NCBI GenBank assembly: GCA_050186335.1
Contig: JBFWYO010000027.1
Span: 1 to 50,735 of the forward strand
Direction: 5' to 3'
DNA from: JBFWYO01 sp050186335
GTDB lineage: Bacteria > Pseudomonadota > Alphaproteobacteria > Bin65
DNA: 50,735 nt
The notes under the pieces are model-generated. The model had not been told where the DNA came from, ran no database searches, and saw only the letters and a list, made by a program, of their open reading frames with translations. Shown one piece after another: positions 24,478 through 33,067 of the stretch. The translations under genes were made by a program, and so were the position numbers. Every line of letters begins with the position of its first letter. Positions within the stretch are counted from its first letter, which is position 1.

Positions 24478-25085
24478 TGGCGACGGACTTTACCCCGGCC
24501 AAGACGGCGCTGATGCTGGTCGATCTGCAGAACGACTTCCTGCACCCCGACGGGGCCTACGGCCGCGCGCAATGTTCGGCCGCCGACATCTCGGCACTGC
24601 CGGCGCGCCTGGCGCCCATCGCCACCGCCATGCGCAAAGCCGGCGGCTGGATCGTCTCGACCCACTTTACGCTGGTGCCGGGGCGCGACGGCGAGCCGCT
24701 GACCGCGTCGCACCTGAAGCAATTGCGGCCGTTCCTGACCAAGGGCGATTTCGTACCCGGAAGTTGGGGCCACGATCTGGTCGACCAGCTGAAACCGTCC
24801 GATCTTGCCGTCGATAAGGTGGCGTATTCGGCCTTCTACATGTCGCGGCTTGAGTTCGTCCTGCGCAAGGCGGGGATCGAATCTCTGATCTTTTCCGGCA
24901 TCGTGACCAACGGCGGCGTCGCCTCCACTTTGCGCGACGCCCATGTGCGGGACTTCAAGACTATTCTGCTGTCCGATGGCTGCGCCGCATTCAAACGCGA
25001 AATCCACGACACGACCGTGGCGTCGCTGGCTGCCGTCTCGCCGGTCATGCGCTGCGGCGACTTGCTGGCCGCCTTGACGCAATGA
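24474..25085 (+). CDS. Isochorismatase-fold protein without the nucleophilic cysteine
   Basis: A 203-residue isochorismatase-superfamily protein. D17 (LMLVDLQNDF) and K115 (VDKVAYSAF) of the triad are kept. The motif that normally carries the cysteine reads GIVTNGGVASTLRDAH, with G148 where Cys is expected, and the codon is an unambiguous GGC. Amide hydrolysis by the usual covalent route should therefore be impossible. True isochorismatases (PhzD-type) act on vinyl ethers without the cysteine, so a non-amidase reaction is one option and a binding role is another. It overlaps hyuA and the flavoprotein gene by four bases each, so it is firmly part of this operon. Confidence 0.87.
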   Translation: MMATDFTPAKTALMLVDLQNDFLHPDGAYGRAQCSAADISALPARLAPIATAMRKAGGWIVSTHFTLVPGRDGEPLTASHLKQLRPFLTKGDFVPGSWGHDLVDQLKPSDLAVDKVAYSAFYMSRLEFVLRKAGIESLIFSGIVTNGGVASTLRDAHVRDFKTILLSDGCAAFKREIHDTTVASLAAVSPVMRCGDLLAALTQ

Positions 25086-26491
25086 CCATTCTGGACGCCA
25101 AGACGGCGCGCTTCGACGCCGGTGTGCTGATCGTCATCGTCGGCGGCGGTGCCGCCGGGCATGTGGCCGCGCTGGCCGCGCACAGCGCGGGCGTCGAAGC
25201 CCTGATACTCGAACGCGATGCGGTGCCGCAGGGATCGACGGCGCTGTCGTCCGGCTTGATCCCGGCCGCGGGCACAAAATTCCAGCGCGCAAAGAACATT
25301 GCCGATTCGCCCGAACAGTTCGCCGCCGACTTGCAGCGCAAGGCCAAGCGACAGGCGGATGCGCAGCTGGTCGAAACGATCGCGCGCGAAGCCGGGCCGA
25401 CGATCGATTGGCTGGCCGATCGCTACGCCATTCCGTTCGAACTGGTCGAAGGTTTCCTCTATCCCGGCCATTCGGTCTTACGCATGCACGGCACGAAACG
25501 GCGCACCGGTGCCGAATTGATGGCGCATCTTGCCGCCGCAGCAGCGGTCGCCGGCATCGACACGATGACCGAGGCCACCGTCGATGCGCTGTATGCCGAC
25601 GGTAACCGGATCGCCGGTGTCCGCATCGTGCGGCCCGATGGCGGCCATGAGTCGATCGGCTGCACGGCCTTGGTGCTCGCGTGTTGCGGATTCGGCGGCA
25701 ATGGCGAGATGCTGCGGGCGTGGATTCCGGAAATGGCGGATGCCTTGTTCATGGGCCATACCGGCAACAAGGGCGACGGCATTCTTTGGGGCCAAGCGCT
25801 GGGCGGTGCCGTGCGCCACATGGGGGCCTATCAGGGCCACGGCTCGGTCGCAACGCCGCACAATATCCTAATCACCTGGGCGCTGATGATGGAGGGCGGG
25901 TTTCAAGTCAACCAGCGCGGCGCACGGTTTTCCAACGAGCACGGGGGATATTCGGAGCAGGCCGTGCATGTACTGGCGCAGCCCGGCGGCATCGCCTTCG
26001 ATATCTACGACGAACGGCTTCACACGCTGGGGCTGACGTTCGAGGATTATCGGGATGCCGACAAAGCCGGCGCGATAAAGCGGGCGGACAGCGTCGACGC
26101 CTTGGCCGCGCAGCTCAACATCGATGCAGCCGGCCTGCGCGACACGTTTCGCGACGTGGCGCGTTTGGTGCGCGCGGAGAAACCCGACGAATTCGGCCGC
26201 GACTTCACCGGCAAGCCGGCGCTCACGCCGCCCTATTACGGCGTGCGCGTGACCGGCTCGCTGTTTCACACCCAGGGCGGTCTCGTGGTGGATGGCAGCG
26301 GTCGTGTCCTCCGCGCGGACGGCTCGCGGCTGCCCAACCTGTTCGCGGCGGGCGGCGCCGCGTGCGGCGTTTCCGGGCCTGCGGTCTGGGGCTACCTGTC
26401 GGGCAACGGGCTGCTGACCGCGGCGACTTTGGGCCGGCTGGCCGGCCAGGCCGCCGCGGAACTCGCGCGGGCAGCGCGCTCGGATGGTTGA
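25082..26491 (+). CDS. FAD-binding oxidoreductase of the fumarate reductase/succinate dehydrogenase flavoprotein type
   Basis: A 469-residue flavoprotein. The dinucleotide motif IVGGGAAGHVAALAAHSAG is near the N-terminus with the ribose-binding acid in LILERDAV, and the C-terminal FAD block reads NLFAAGGAACGVSG...WGYLSGNGLLTA. The family includes fumarate reductase, tricarballylate dehydrogenase (TcuA-like) and ketosteroid dehydrogenase-like enzymes that introduce or reduce a C=C bond next to carbonyls. There is no signal peptide, so it is cytosolic. It is the last gene of the hyu operon, overlapping the preceding stop as ATGA. A dehydrogenation or reduction of a diacid-like product would fit. 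Confidence 0.9.
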   Translation: MTILDAKTARFDAGVLIVIVGGGAAGHVAALAAHSAGVEALILERDAVPQGSTALSSGLIPAAGTKFQRAKNIADSPEQFAADLQRKAKRQADAQLVETIAREAGPTIDWLADRYAIPFELVEGFLYPGHSVLRMHGTKRRTGAELMAHLAAAAAVAGIDTMTEATVDALYADGNRIAGVRIVRPDGGHESIGCTALVLACCGFGGNGEMLRAWIPEMADALFMGHTGNKGDGILWGQALGGAVRHMGAYQGHGSVATPHNILITWALMMEGGFQVNQRGARFSNEHGGYSEQAVHVLAQPGGIAFDIYDERLHTLGLTFEDYRDADKAGAIKRADSVDALAAQLNIDAAGLRDTFRDVARLVRAEKPDEFGRDFTGKPALTPPYYGVRVTGSLFHTQGGLVVDGSGRVLRADGSRLPNLFAAGGAACGVSGPAVWGYLSGNGLLTAATLGRLAGQAAAELARAARSDG

Positions 26492-26522
26492 CGAACGATT
26501 ATCCTAATTCTTTTTTAACCTA

Positions 26523-26544
26523 TTGAAAATTAAGCGTTTTTCAA
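26523..26544. promoter_or_regulatory. AT-rich inverted repeat upstream of tadD
   Basis: TTGAAAA (26523-26529) and TTTTCAA (26538-26544) are perfect inverted arms 8 bases apart in an AT-rich 109-base spacer that probably holds the tadD promoter. No convincing -35/-10 pair can be fixed. A role as operator is speculative. Confidence 0.3.
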
Positions 26545-26600
26545 GAGATTTGCGGCATTCTCAACGACTTAGAGGCGCAGCTCCGGAATAAGGATTCACC

Positions 26601-27527
26601 ATGCCGCGATCGCTTCGCACAATATTGCTGATCACCACCGCAGCCTCTCTCTTGGGGGCATGCTCTGAACTGCGGTCGATGAAGATGCCATCGGTGCCCT
26701 CGTGGGCTTCGTTGAGCAACCTGACTGGCGACACCAAGTCGACCGATCTCAATCGGGCCGCCAATGTCGTCGGCCTGGCCGAGCGCACCCGGCTCGAAGG
26801 CGACCTGAAGGCCGCCGCCGACCTGTATGCGGTCGCCATCGATAAGATGCCAAAAGACGCGGCACTGCATGTCCGGCACAGCTTCGTACTGCTGGATCTG
26901 GGCAGGGCCCGCGAGGCCGAATTCGGCTTCCGTCAGGCGCTGGCGCTGCAGCCGAACCTGCCGGATGCAATGCGCGGCCTGGGCAACGCCCTGTTGGCGC
27001 AGGACCGTACCACCGACGCGGCGGCTCAATTCAAATTGGCCATGGCCGCCACGGGCTCGGCCAAAGTCGATTATCGCCTCTATACCGGCCTCGGCGTGGC
27101 GCTCGATCTCAAGGGCGACCATAAGGCCGCGCAAGTCGCCTATCGCGCCGGGTTGAAAATCCATCCCGACAATCTGACCCTGGCGAACAATCTCGGCTTG
27201 TCGCTCGCCTTGTCCGGACGGCATCAGGAAGCGATCGGAATTCTGTCCAAAGTCGTCGCCAACGATCGAGCGACCGCGCGGCATCGACAAAACCTCGCGA
27301 TGGTCCACGGCCTCGCCGGGAACCACGGGCAAGCCGCCAAGATCGCGCGCAGCGACGTCGACGCCAACACGGCTACGACCAATCTCGCCTATTACGACGT
27401 ATTGCGCAGTATGCGGGGCTGGGCGCCCGCGCCGGCACCGCAACCCGCGAAGAACGGCGCCGACGACCCGGCGCTCGATACCGTGCCGTTGAGCCTGAAC
27501 AGTCGCGGAATTTCCGCCAACGAATAA
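26601..27527 (+). CDS. tadD: TPR lipoprotein, TadD-like pilus assembly protein
   Basis: A 308-residue lipoprotein. The signal is MPRSLRTILLITTAASLLGAC with lipobox LLGAC (C21). The body contains tandem tetratricopeptide repeats from about residue 70 to 230 (DLYAVAIDKMPKDAALHVRH; AEFGFRQALALQPNLPDAMR; VAYRAGLKIHPDNLTLANN; LGLSLALSGRHQEAIGILSK), then a Pro/Ala-rich tail. TadD is the outer-membrane TPR partner of Tad pilus machines and helps assemble the secretin. It faces the tadC-tadB-cpaF block convergently instead of lying at its end on the same strand. Confidence 0.85.
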   Translation: MPRSLRTILLITTAASLLGACSELRSMKMPSVPSWASLSNLTGDTKSTDLNRAANVVGLAERTRLEGDLKAAADLYAVAIDKMPKDAALHVRHSFVLLDLGRAREAEFGFRQALALQPNLPDAMRGLGNALLAQDRTTDAAAQFKLAMAATGSAKVDYRLYTGLGVALDLKGDHKAAQVAYRAGLKIHPDNLTLANNLGLSLALSGRHQEAIGILSKVVANDRATARHRQNLAMVHGLAGNHGQAAKIARSDVDANTATTNLAYYDVLRSMRGWAPAPAPQPAKNGADDPALDTVPLSLNSRGISANE

Positions 27528-27548
27528 CGCGCGCAAGACTTAAAATCG

Positions 27549-27580
27549 AAACGGCGTCGCCAAGGGCGACGCCGTTTTTT
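27549..27580. terminator. Intrinsic terminator between convergent tadD and tadC
   Basis: A 12-base-pair stem (27550-27561 with 27565-27576) with a three-base loop is followed by six T on the + strand. On the - strand the same stem is followed by TTTCGATTTTA, so it may serve both transcripts. Confidence 0.82.
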
Positions 27581-27599
27581 GTTGCGCGGTTGCGGTTTC

Positions 27600-28577
27600 C
27601 TACAATCTGGAGAGCGCGTCGATGGTTCGCAAGATTGCCGGCCCCAGAATAACGATAAAGAGACACGGCAGAATAAAGATCATCATCGGCACGGTCATGA
27701 TCGCCGGCAGGCGCGCCGCCTTCTCTTCGGCCCGCGTCATTCGATCGTTGCGGAATTCGGCCGACAGTATGCGGAGCGCCTGGGCCAGCGGGGTGCCATA
27801 ACGTTCGGCCTGCGTCAGCGTATTCACCATGGCGCGAACCTCGTCCATGTCGGTGCGCGCGGTCAAATTCTGGAATGCCAAGGCCCGATCCGGCAGGAAA
27901 TTCAACTCGATCGAAAAGAGCCCCAACTCCTCCGCGATTTCCGGCGACGATTGCTGCATTTCCCGCACCACCCGGTTCACCGCCGAATCGAGGCTCAGGC
28001 CGGCCTCGGCGCAAATGACGAGCAAGTCCAAGGCATCGGGCAGCTGATTACGCAGCCGCTTCTTCCGCTTCGTGGCGACATTGCGAACGTAGATCGCCGG
28101 CGCGAGGTAACCGATGCCGGCGGCGATCGCGATGATCAGGATCTTGGATCCAAGCGGCAGCGATGCATACTTCGAAAAGGAAACGTAGAATCCCGCCAAG
28201 GTTCCGAGTACGACCGGCGCGCACATCCGAACGAAAAGGTAAACCGCCATCGCGTCGCGCGACCGGATGCCGGCCTGCGCCAGGAAGTTCTTGATCTTGT
28301 CGCCGGTCGGTTCCTGCTTGCGATGCAGATTCAGCCACACCGCGAACCGCTTCAACAGGCCGTTGCCGCGATCCTTATCGTTACGCTTTACCGACGCTTC
28401 GCCGAGAAACTCGGCGCGCAGCACGTCGCGCCGCTGGGTCAAGGTTTTGACGCGCGCCGTCATCGGGTTTCGCTCGATGAAGGCAAACCACGTCGACAGC
28501 ACGACGCCGATCGCCGCCAGGGCCGCCAATACGGCGATCAACATATCGCCGCCGCCTTCGTTGAGCCAAGTCATCAT
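27600..28577 (-). CDS. tadC: Tad pilus inner-membrane platform protein TadC
   Basis: I start at 28577 (MMTWLNEGGGDMLIAV), 325 residues; the longer open frame upstream is tadB shadow. The protein has an N-terminal membrane segment, a cytosolic part, then the type II secretion F domain (GSKILIIAIAAGIGYLAPAIY; ALDLLVICAEAGLSLDSAVN; LAQALRILSAEFRNDRM) and a C-terminal membrane anchor. With TadB it forms the platform that couples the CpaF ATPase to Flp pilin assembly. It starts two bases after the tadB stop, as usual for these paired genes. Confidence 0.92.
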   Translation of the reverse strand: MMTWLNEGGGDMLIAVLAALAAIGVVLSTWFAFIERNPMTARVKTLTQRRDVLRAEFLGEASVKRNDKDRGNGLLKRFAVWLNLHRKQEPTGDKIKNFLAQAGIRSRDAMAVYLFVRMCAPVVLGTLAGFYVSFSKYASLPLGSKILIIAIAAGIGYLAPAIYVRNVATKRKKRLRNQLPDALDLLVICAEAGLSLDSAVNRVVREMQQSSPEIAEELGLFSIELNFLPDRALAFQNLTARTDMDEVRAMVNTLTQAERYGTPLAQALRILSAEFRNDRMTRAEEKAARLPAIMTVPMMIFILPCLFIVILGPAILRTIDALSRL

Positions 28578-28579
28578 GT

Positions 28580-29581
28580 CTAAATCTCGAACTTGACCAT
28601 TTTTGCCATGATGGCGATCCCGGTGAACATGCTGGTCGCCGCGAGAATGACCATGACGACGCCGCGCGAATCGTCGAACAGCTGCAGCACATAGCTCGGC
28701 GTGGTCGTAAACAGCACGCCGAACACGATAAACGGCAGCGAACCGATGATGATCGCGCTGGCCCGCGCCTCGGACGACATCGCCTTGATTTTTCCGCGCA
28801 TGGCGCGCCGCTTGCGCAGAATGTCCGAAAGATTCGCCAGCGTTTCCGCAAGATTGCCGCCGGTTTCCTTCTGCACAGACATGCAGATGACGAAAAACTT
28901 GAACTCGGCCGTGCCGATACGTGCGGCGGCCTGCCACAGGACGTCGTCGAAGTTATTGCCCAGGCGCATCGCTTCGGAAATGCCGGTGAATTCGTCCGCC
29001 ACTGGGCCGGTCAACTCCTGACCGACAATCCGAATCGACTCGGACACCGGCAACCCGGCCTTCAGCCCGCGCACAATAATGTCGACCGCGTCGGCAAACT
29101 GAGCCGTGAAGCGCTTGGTGCGCCGATTGATCATGCGCGTAACGACAAAGCGCGGCAGGCCCAACCCCATGGCAATGCCGAACAGCAGCGCCGGCAAGAA
29201 TCCCAGCCGAAGGAAATGCAGCGTCAGCGCGGTCACCACGACCAGGGTCAGCAAGCTGCACAGGAAAAACACACCGAGCGAAATATCACGCCCGGTGCGC
29301 TTCAAGCGGTCGCGCAGTTGCGCGGGCCGCGGCAGCAGCACCTTGACCAAGCGGTCGAGCCCGGCGATCGAACTGTCGGACGTATCGCGCCGGAGATTGA
29401 GTTTGACCGCCGCGTCGACCGCCGCCTGGGTTTGGTTCCCGACCCGGTGCGCGCGCTCCACGACGGCGCGGCGCGCGTTCGAGAAGCTGAAGATCGCATA
29501 GCCGACGATCAGCAACAGGAGAACGCCGCCGACCACCAGAACGGTAAGAAGAAACGGGTCGATCTGCAGAAGGTCAATCAT
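28580..29581 (-). CDS. tadB: Tad pilus inner-membrane platform protein TadB
   Basis: I start at 29581 (MIDLLQIDPFLLTVLVVGG), 333 residues. Membrane segments lie at the N-terminus (about 10-30), around 105-145 and at the C-terminus. The T2SSF domain is clear from FADAVDIIVRGLKAGLPVSESIR, FKFFVICMSVQKETGGNLAETLANLS and RKRRAMRGKIKAMSSEARASA. It is the partner of TadC in the pilus platform. The cpaF stop is seven bases upstream, so the genes are co-transcribed. Confidence 0.93.
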   Translation of the reverse strand: MIDLLQIDPFLLTVLVVGGVLLLLIVGYAIFSFSNARRAVVERAHRVGNQTQAAVDAAVKLNLRRDTSDSSIAGLDRLVKVLLPRPAQLRDRLKRTGRDISLGVFFLCSLLTLVVVTALTLHFLRLGFLPALLFGIAMGLGLPRFVVTRMINRRTKRFTAQFADAVDIIVRGLKAGLPVSESIRIVGQELTGPVADEFTGISEAMRLGNNFDDVLWQAAARIGTAEFKFFVICMSVQKETGGNLAETLANLSDILRKRRAMRGKIKAMSSEARASAIIIGSLPFIVFGVLFTTTPSYVLQLFDDSRGVVMVILAATSMFTGIAIMAKMVKFEI

Positions 29582-29588
29582 GTCCGCC

Positions 29589-31019
29589 CTACATCGCAGC
29601 CATAAGCGCTTTATCCAGACCGAAATACTCGGCACGCGGCAGGAAGTGCGGACGCAGGCCGGACGACACGAAATCGCCCTGCAACTCGCCTTCGCCGTCG
29701 GTCTTGCGGAACTGGTACGTGAACAGTTCCTGCGTCGTGATGATCTCGCCTTCGGTACCGACGACTTCGACGATATGCGTGATCCGCCGCTTGCCGTCGC
29801 GCATGCGGCTGATCTGCACGATCATATCCAGCGCCGATGCGATCTGCGCGCGCAAGGCATAGGTCGGCAACGTGACCCCGGACATGCCGACCAGGTTTTC
29901 CATGCGGGTCAGCGCTTCGCGCGGGCGATTGGCGTGCAACGTACCCAACGAACCGTCGTGGCCCGTGTTCATCGCCTGCAGTAGATCGAGCGCCTCGGCG
30001 CCGCGCACTTCGCCGAGAATGATGCGGTCGGGCCGCATACGCAGGGCGTTCTTCACCAGATCTCTGATCGTCACCTCGCCCTGCCCTTCGAGATTCGACG
30101 GGCGCGTTTCCAGACGCACGACGTGGGGCTGCTGGAGTTGCAGTTCGGCGGCGTCCTCGATCGTGACGATTCGCTCGCCGTGATCGATCATTTGCGAGAT
30201 GGCATTGAGCAACGTCGTCTTGCCCGAACCGGTACCGCCGGAAATCAAAATGTTCAGGCGACAGCGCGAGGCAATTTTCAGCACGGTCGCCATTTCCGGC
30301 GACAGGTTGTTCTGCGAGACCATCACATCGAGATTCAGCTTCCGCTTGGTGAATTTGCGGATCGAGATGGACGGCCCGTCGACCGCCAGCGGCGGAATGA
30401 TGATGTTGACGCGACTGCCGTCTTCCAGACGCGCGTCGACCAGCGGGCTCGATTCGTCGACCCGCCGGCCGATCTTGCTGACGATGCGGGTCGCGATATT
30501 CATCACGTGTGCGTTGTCGCGGAATCGGATCGGCGTCAATTCGAGCTTGCCGCCGCGTTCGACGTACACCTTGTTCGGGCCGTTGACCATGATGTCGGCG
30601 ATCGCATCGTCGGCCAGCAACGGCTCGATCGGTCCGAGGCCGAGCATGTCGTTGACGATCATCTCGACCAGGCTCCGCCGCTCGACGGAGTTGAGGCGGA
30701 TTTTCTTCTCGGTCAGGATTTCTTCGGCAATGCTGTGGATCTGCCGGTTGATCTCTTCGCGCGGCAACTTCGCGGCAACGCCGACGTCGATGCGATCCAA
30801 CAGCAAGGGCTGAACGAGATTGCGCGCGTTCTCGACGCCTTCCGAATACGCCGGCGGCGCCTCGGCCGGGGCGCTGTGCGGAAGAATGAGCAGATCGGCG
30901 ATGGATTTTGCCGGCGCCGCGTCGGCCGACGTGTCGTTCACGGCAATAGGCCTGGCCATCGATCCGCCTTTGGCGGGATCGACTTCCGTGCTGCGACGAC
31001 GTCCGAAGGATCTCATCAT
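29589..31019 (-). CDS. cpaF: Tad pilus assembly ATPase CpaF/TadA
   Basis: A 476-residue type II/IV secretion ATPase. The Walker A is ISGGTGSGKTTLLNA, with the Asp box VTIEDAAELQLQQPHVVRLE, Walker B-like RPDRIILGEVRGAEALDLLQAMNTGH and the His box that follows. An N-terminal helical domain (NLVQPLLLDRIDVG; SIAEEILTEKKIRLNSVERRSL) matches CpaF. It powers pilin insertion and retraction at the cytosolic face. The start overlaps the cpaE stop by four bases, so cpaE and cpaF are translationally coupled. Confidence 0.95.
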   Translation of the reverse strand: MMRSFGRRRSTEVDPAKGGSMARPIAVNDTSADAAPAKSIADLLILPHSAPAEAPPAYSEGVENARNLVQPLLLDRIDVGVAAKLPREEINRQIHSIAEEILTEKKIRLNSVERRSLVEMIVNDMLGLGPIEPLLADDAIADIMVNGPNKVYVERGGKLELTPIRFRDNAHVMNIATRIVSKIGRRVDESSPLVDARLEDGSRVNIIIPPLAVDGPSISIRKFTKRKLNLDVMVSQNNLSPEMATVLKIASRCRLNILISGGTGSGKTTLLNAISQMIDHGERIVTIEDAAELQLQQPHVVRLETRPSNLEGQGEVTIRDLVKNALRMRPDRIILGEVRGAEALDLLQAMNTGHDGSLGTLHANRPREALTRMENLVGMSGVTLPTYALRAQIASALDMIVQISRMRDGKRRITHIVEVVGTEGEIITTQELFTYQFRKTDGEGELQGDFVSSGLRPHFLPRAEYFGLDKALMAAM

Positions 31020-32308
31020 TTCTTGATCACTCGATGCCAGAAGGCCGACCGTTTGACGTCCTTGCTCTCGCCCGCCAGCCGATCCACGACGCGCCGCAGC
31101 GACCCTGTGATCTTGGCGGATTTTCCCGAGTTCGCGAGCGTCGTGGCGGCGCGAACCGCGGCGGCCAAGGCGCGGGGTTCATCGGGAATCAGAAAATCAA
31201 TCGGACGCCCGAGCGCCTTCTCGAAATCGGCGCGATCGATATCGCCGGGCCGGTCGCCGCCAGCCTTGTTCGCGATCACCGCCACTTCGGCGAGGCCGCT
31301 CGACGCCTGCGCGAGTCCCAGCAACCGGGACGTATCCCGAAGACCGGCCAGCGACAAATCCGTCACGATGACCAGATTGGCGGATTCGCCATAAGTCGCC
31401 CACCGATTTGCGTCCGAGCGCGAAAAATCGGCGATGACGAATTCGAAATTGCGCCGCATTTCGATCAACAACTTGCTGACCGAATCGGATGTCGGCGTGA
31501 ACGCGTCGTCGATACCCTCTTCCGCGCCCAGAATGGACAGGCGTTCGCCGGCCTTTACGACGACATGGTTCAGGAAGGATTTGTCCAGCCGGTTCGGGTG
31601 CTCGAGCGCTTCCCGCAACCCGTATCCCGGATCGAGATCGAGCGATAGCGGAATGGTACCGTAATAGAGATCCAGATCGGCGATCGCGACTTCGCGGCCT
31701 TTCTCCGCCGCAATCAACGCGCCGCAGTTCAGCGCAAGGGTCGACGTGCCGACGCCGCCGCGCGATCCAATAAAAGCAATTAGCTTGCCGAGCTCCGCGT
31801 CCGGCGCGTTCTGGCCCGCGGTCGCCTGATGCAGAACCGTCTCGACCGCGGCAAACAAGGTTTCCACGGTAACCGGCTTGATGAGATAGTCGGCGATCCC
31901 GGCCGCCTGCATCTGACGATACAATGCAATGTCGTTCCGGTCGCCGATCGCGATGACTTTGGTTTCCGGCTCGCAGACTTCCGCCAGCGCGTCGATCGAG
32001 CCCATGATGTCGGCAGCGTCGGAGACGTCGACGATCAGGCATTTCGGCGAACGGTTGGCGCGGAAATAATCGACCGCCGCCGCGATGCCGCCGCCCTGCA
32101 CGCGGATCGACATCGCCAGCCGTTCGGCAAGGCTCTCGACCGTGACTTCCGTCGCCGCGTCGATCAGGTAGGCATGCAGAGGAACATATGTATTTGCGCG
32201 GCCTTCGCGCATCCCGCGTCCGCGCGCGATGACGTTCGGCTCCGGCACCCGTTCGGGCTGCAACTCCTGCCGTTCCAATTCGAGCATTGCGCGCACGGGA
32301 ATATTCAT
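31016..32308 (-). CDS. cpaE: Pilus localisation ATPase-like protein CpaE/TadZ
   Basis: A 430-residue protein with an N-terminal receiver-like domain (about 45-160; CLIVDVSDA, YLIKPVTVETL) and a C-terminal ParA/MinD-type domain. The nucleotide loop is IGSRGGVGTSTLALN; both lysines of the canonical KGGxxGKT deviant Walker A are replaced (Arg and Thr). CpaE/TadZ proteins often show such degeneration and act to position the pilus machine at the cell pole. It lies between cpaD and cpaF with four-base overlaps on both sides. Confidence 0.9.
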   Translation of the reverse strand: MNIPVRAMLELERQELQPERVPEPNVIARGRGMREGRANTYVPLHAYLIDAATEVTVESLAERLAMSIRVQGGGIAAAVDYFRANRSPKCLIVDVSDAADIMGSIDALAEVCEPETKVIAIGDRNDIALYRQMQAAGIADYLIKPVTVETLFAAVETVLHQATAGQNAPDAELGKLIAFIGSRGGVGTSTLALNCGALIAAEKGREVAIADLDLYYGTIPLSLDLDPGYGLREALEHPNRLDKSFLNHVVVKAGERLSILGAEEGIDDAFTPTSDSVSKLLIEMRRNFEFVIADFSRSDANRWATYGESANLVIVTDLSLAGLRDTSRLLGLAQASSGLAEVAVIANKAGGDRPGDIDRADFEKALGRPIDFLIPDEPRALAAAVRAATTLANSGKSAKITGSLRRVVDRLAGESKDVKRSAFWHRVIKK

Positions 32309-33027
32309 TTTGCGGTGGTTCCCGGCGCCGTGGATGTCGAGGTGCCGGGCTGCGAGGTAACCCCGCCCGGCGTGCCTGCGCGGTAATCTTGCACGCCGCG
32401 CGCCAAAGTTGCGCCGTCGCCTTTACCCAGATCGCGGCCGCGCAGCAGATCGTTGATGTTATCGACCTGATTGCCGAGCGATTGCGCGGTCATGCAGCCA
32501 AAATGCCGGCGATGCGCCGACGTGTCCTGGCCGGCCATGATCGAGTCCCAGCTGGGGCAATTCGGCACGACGGCGGCATTTCGGCTGACCGAAAGGGTGG
32601 CGAAGTTCACATCGTCGGTGCCCGGCACGACGGCGACGCTGGATGCCACATAACCGCGCGCGCCGACATACTGCCTGATCGCCGAGATGCGCCTTTGCGG
32701 CAGGCTTGGCGAGGCGCCGTCATCGCCGGCCGTAACGGTGATTTGTTCGCCGCGCTTGGCGCCGACCCGGCGCAGGAACTGATCGATCAGCGCCGCCTGG
32801 TCCCGACCGAGCTGGGCCGAGTTGGATGCGAACGCGACACGGTGCAATATCGGCTGCCAGACGATCCGGTTATAGTGGGTTTCCGGCAGGTTTCCGTCCT
32901 TGTAGAAGCCGCCGTTGAGCCGGCGGTCCAGCGCCTCGTCGTCGTTCAGGCCGGAGTCCATTTCGGCACAGCCGCCGACAATGCCGACCAGGGCGATTGC
33001 GAGATATCCCATCAAACGTGTGCTCAT
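32305..33027 (-). CDS. cpaD: Pilus assembly lipoprotein CpaD
   Basis: I start at 33027 (MSTRLMGYLAIALVGIVGGC), 240 residues, because this gives a proper lipoprotein signal with lipobox VGGC (C20). The body matches alphaproteobacterial CpaD: HYNRIVWQP, the QAALIDQFLRRVGA region, PNCPSWDSI and the C-terminal CMTAQSLGNQVDNINDLLRGRDL. CpaD is an outer-membrane component associated with the CpaC secretin. The tail is Ser/Thr/Pro-rich. It overlaps cpaE by four bases and follows cpaC by 40. Confidence 0.92.
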   Translation of the reverse strand: MSTRLMGYLAIALVGIVGGCAEMDSGLNDDEALDRRLNGGFYKDGNLPETHYNRIVWQPILHRVAFASNSAQLGRDQAALIDQFLRRVGAKRGEQITVTAGDDGASPSLPQRRISAIRQYVGARGYVASSVAVVPGTDDVNFATLSVSRNAAVVPNCPSWDSIMAGQDTSAHRRHFGCMTAQSLGNQVDNINDLLRGRDLGKGDGATLARGVQDYRAGTPGGVTSQPGTSTSTAPGTTAK

Positions 33028-33067
33028 ATCATTCACTCTTGCTTGGGTGCGCGTTGCTGCCGCAATT

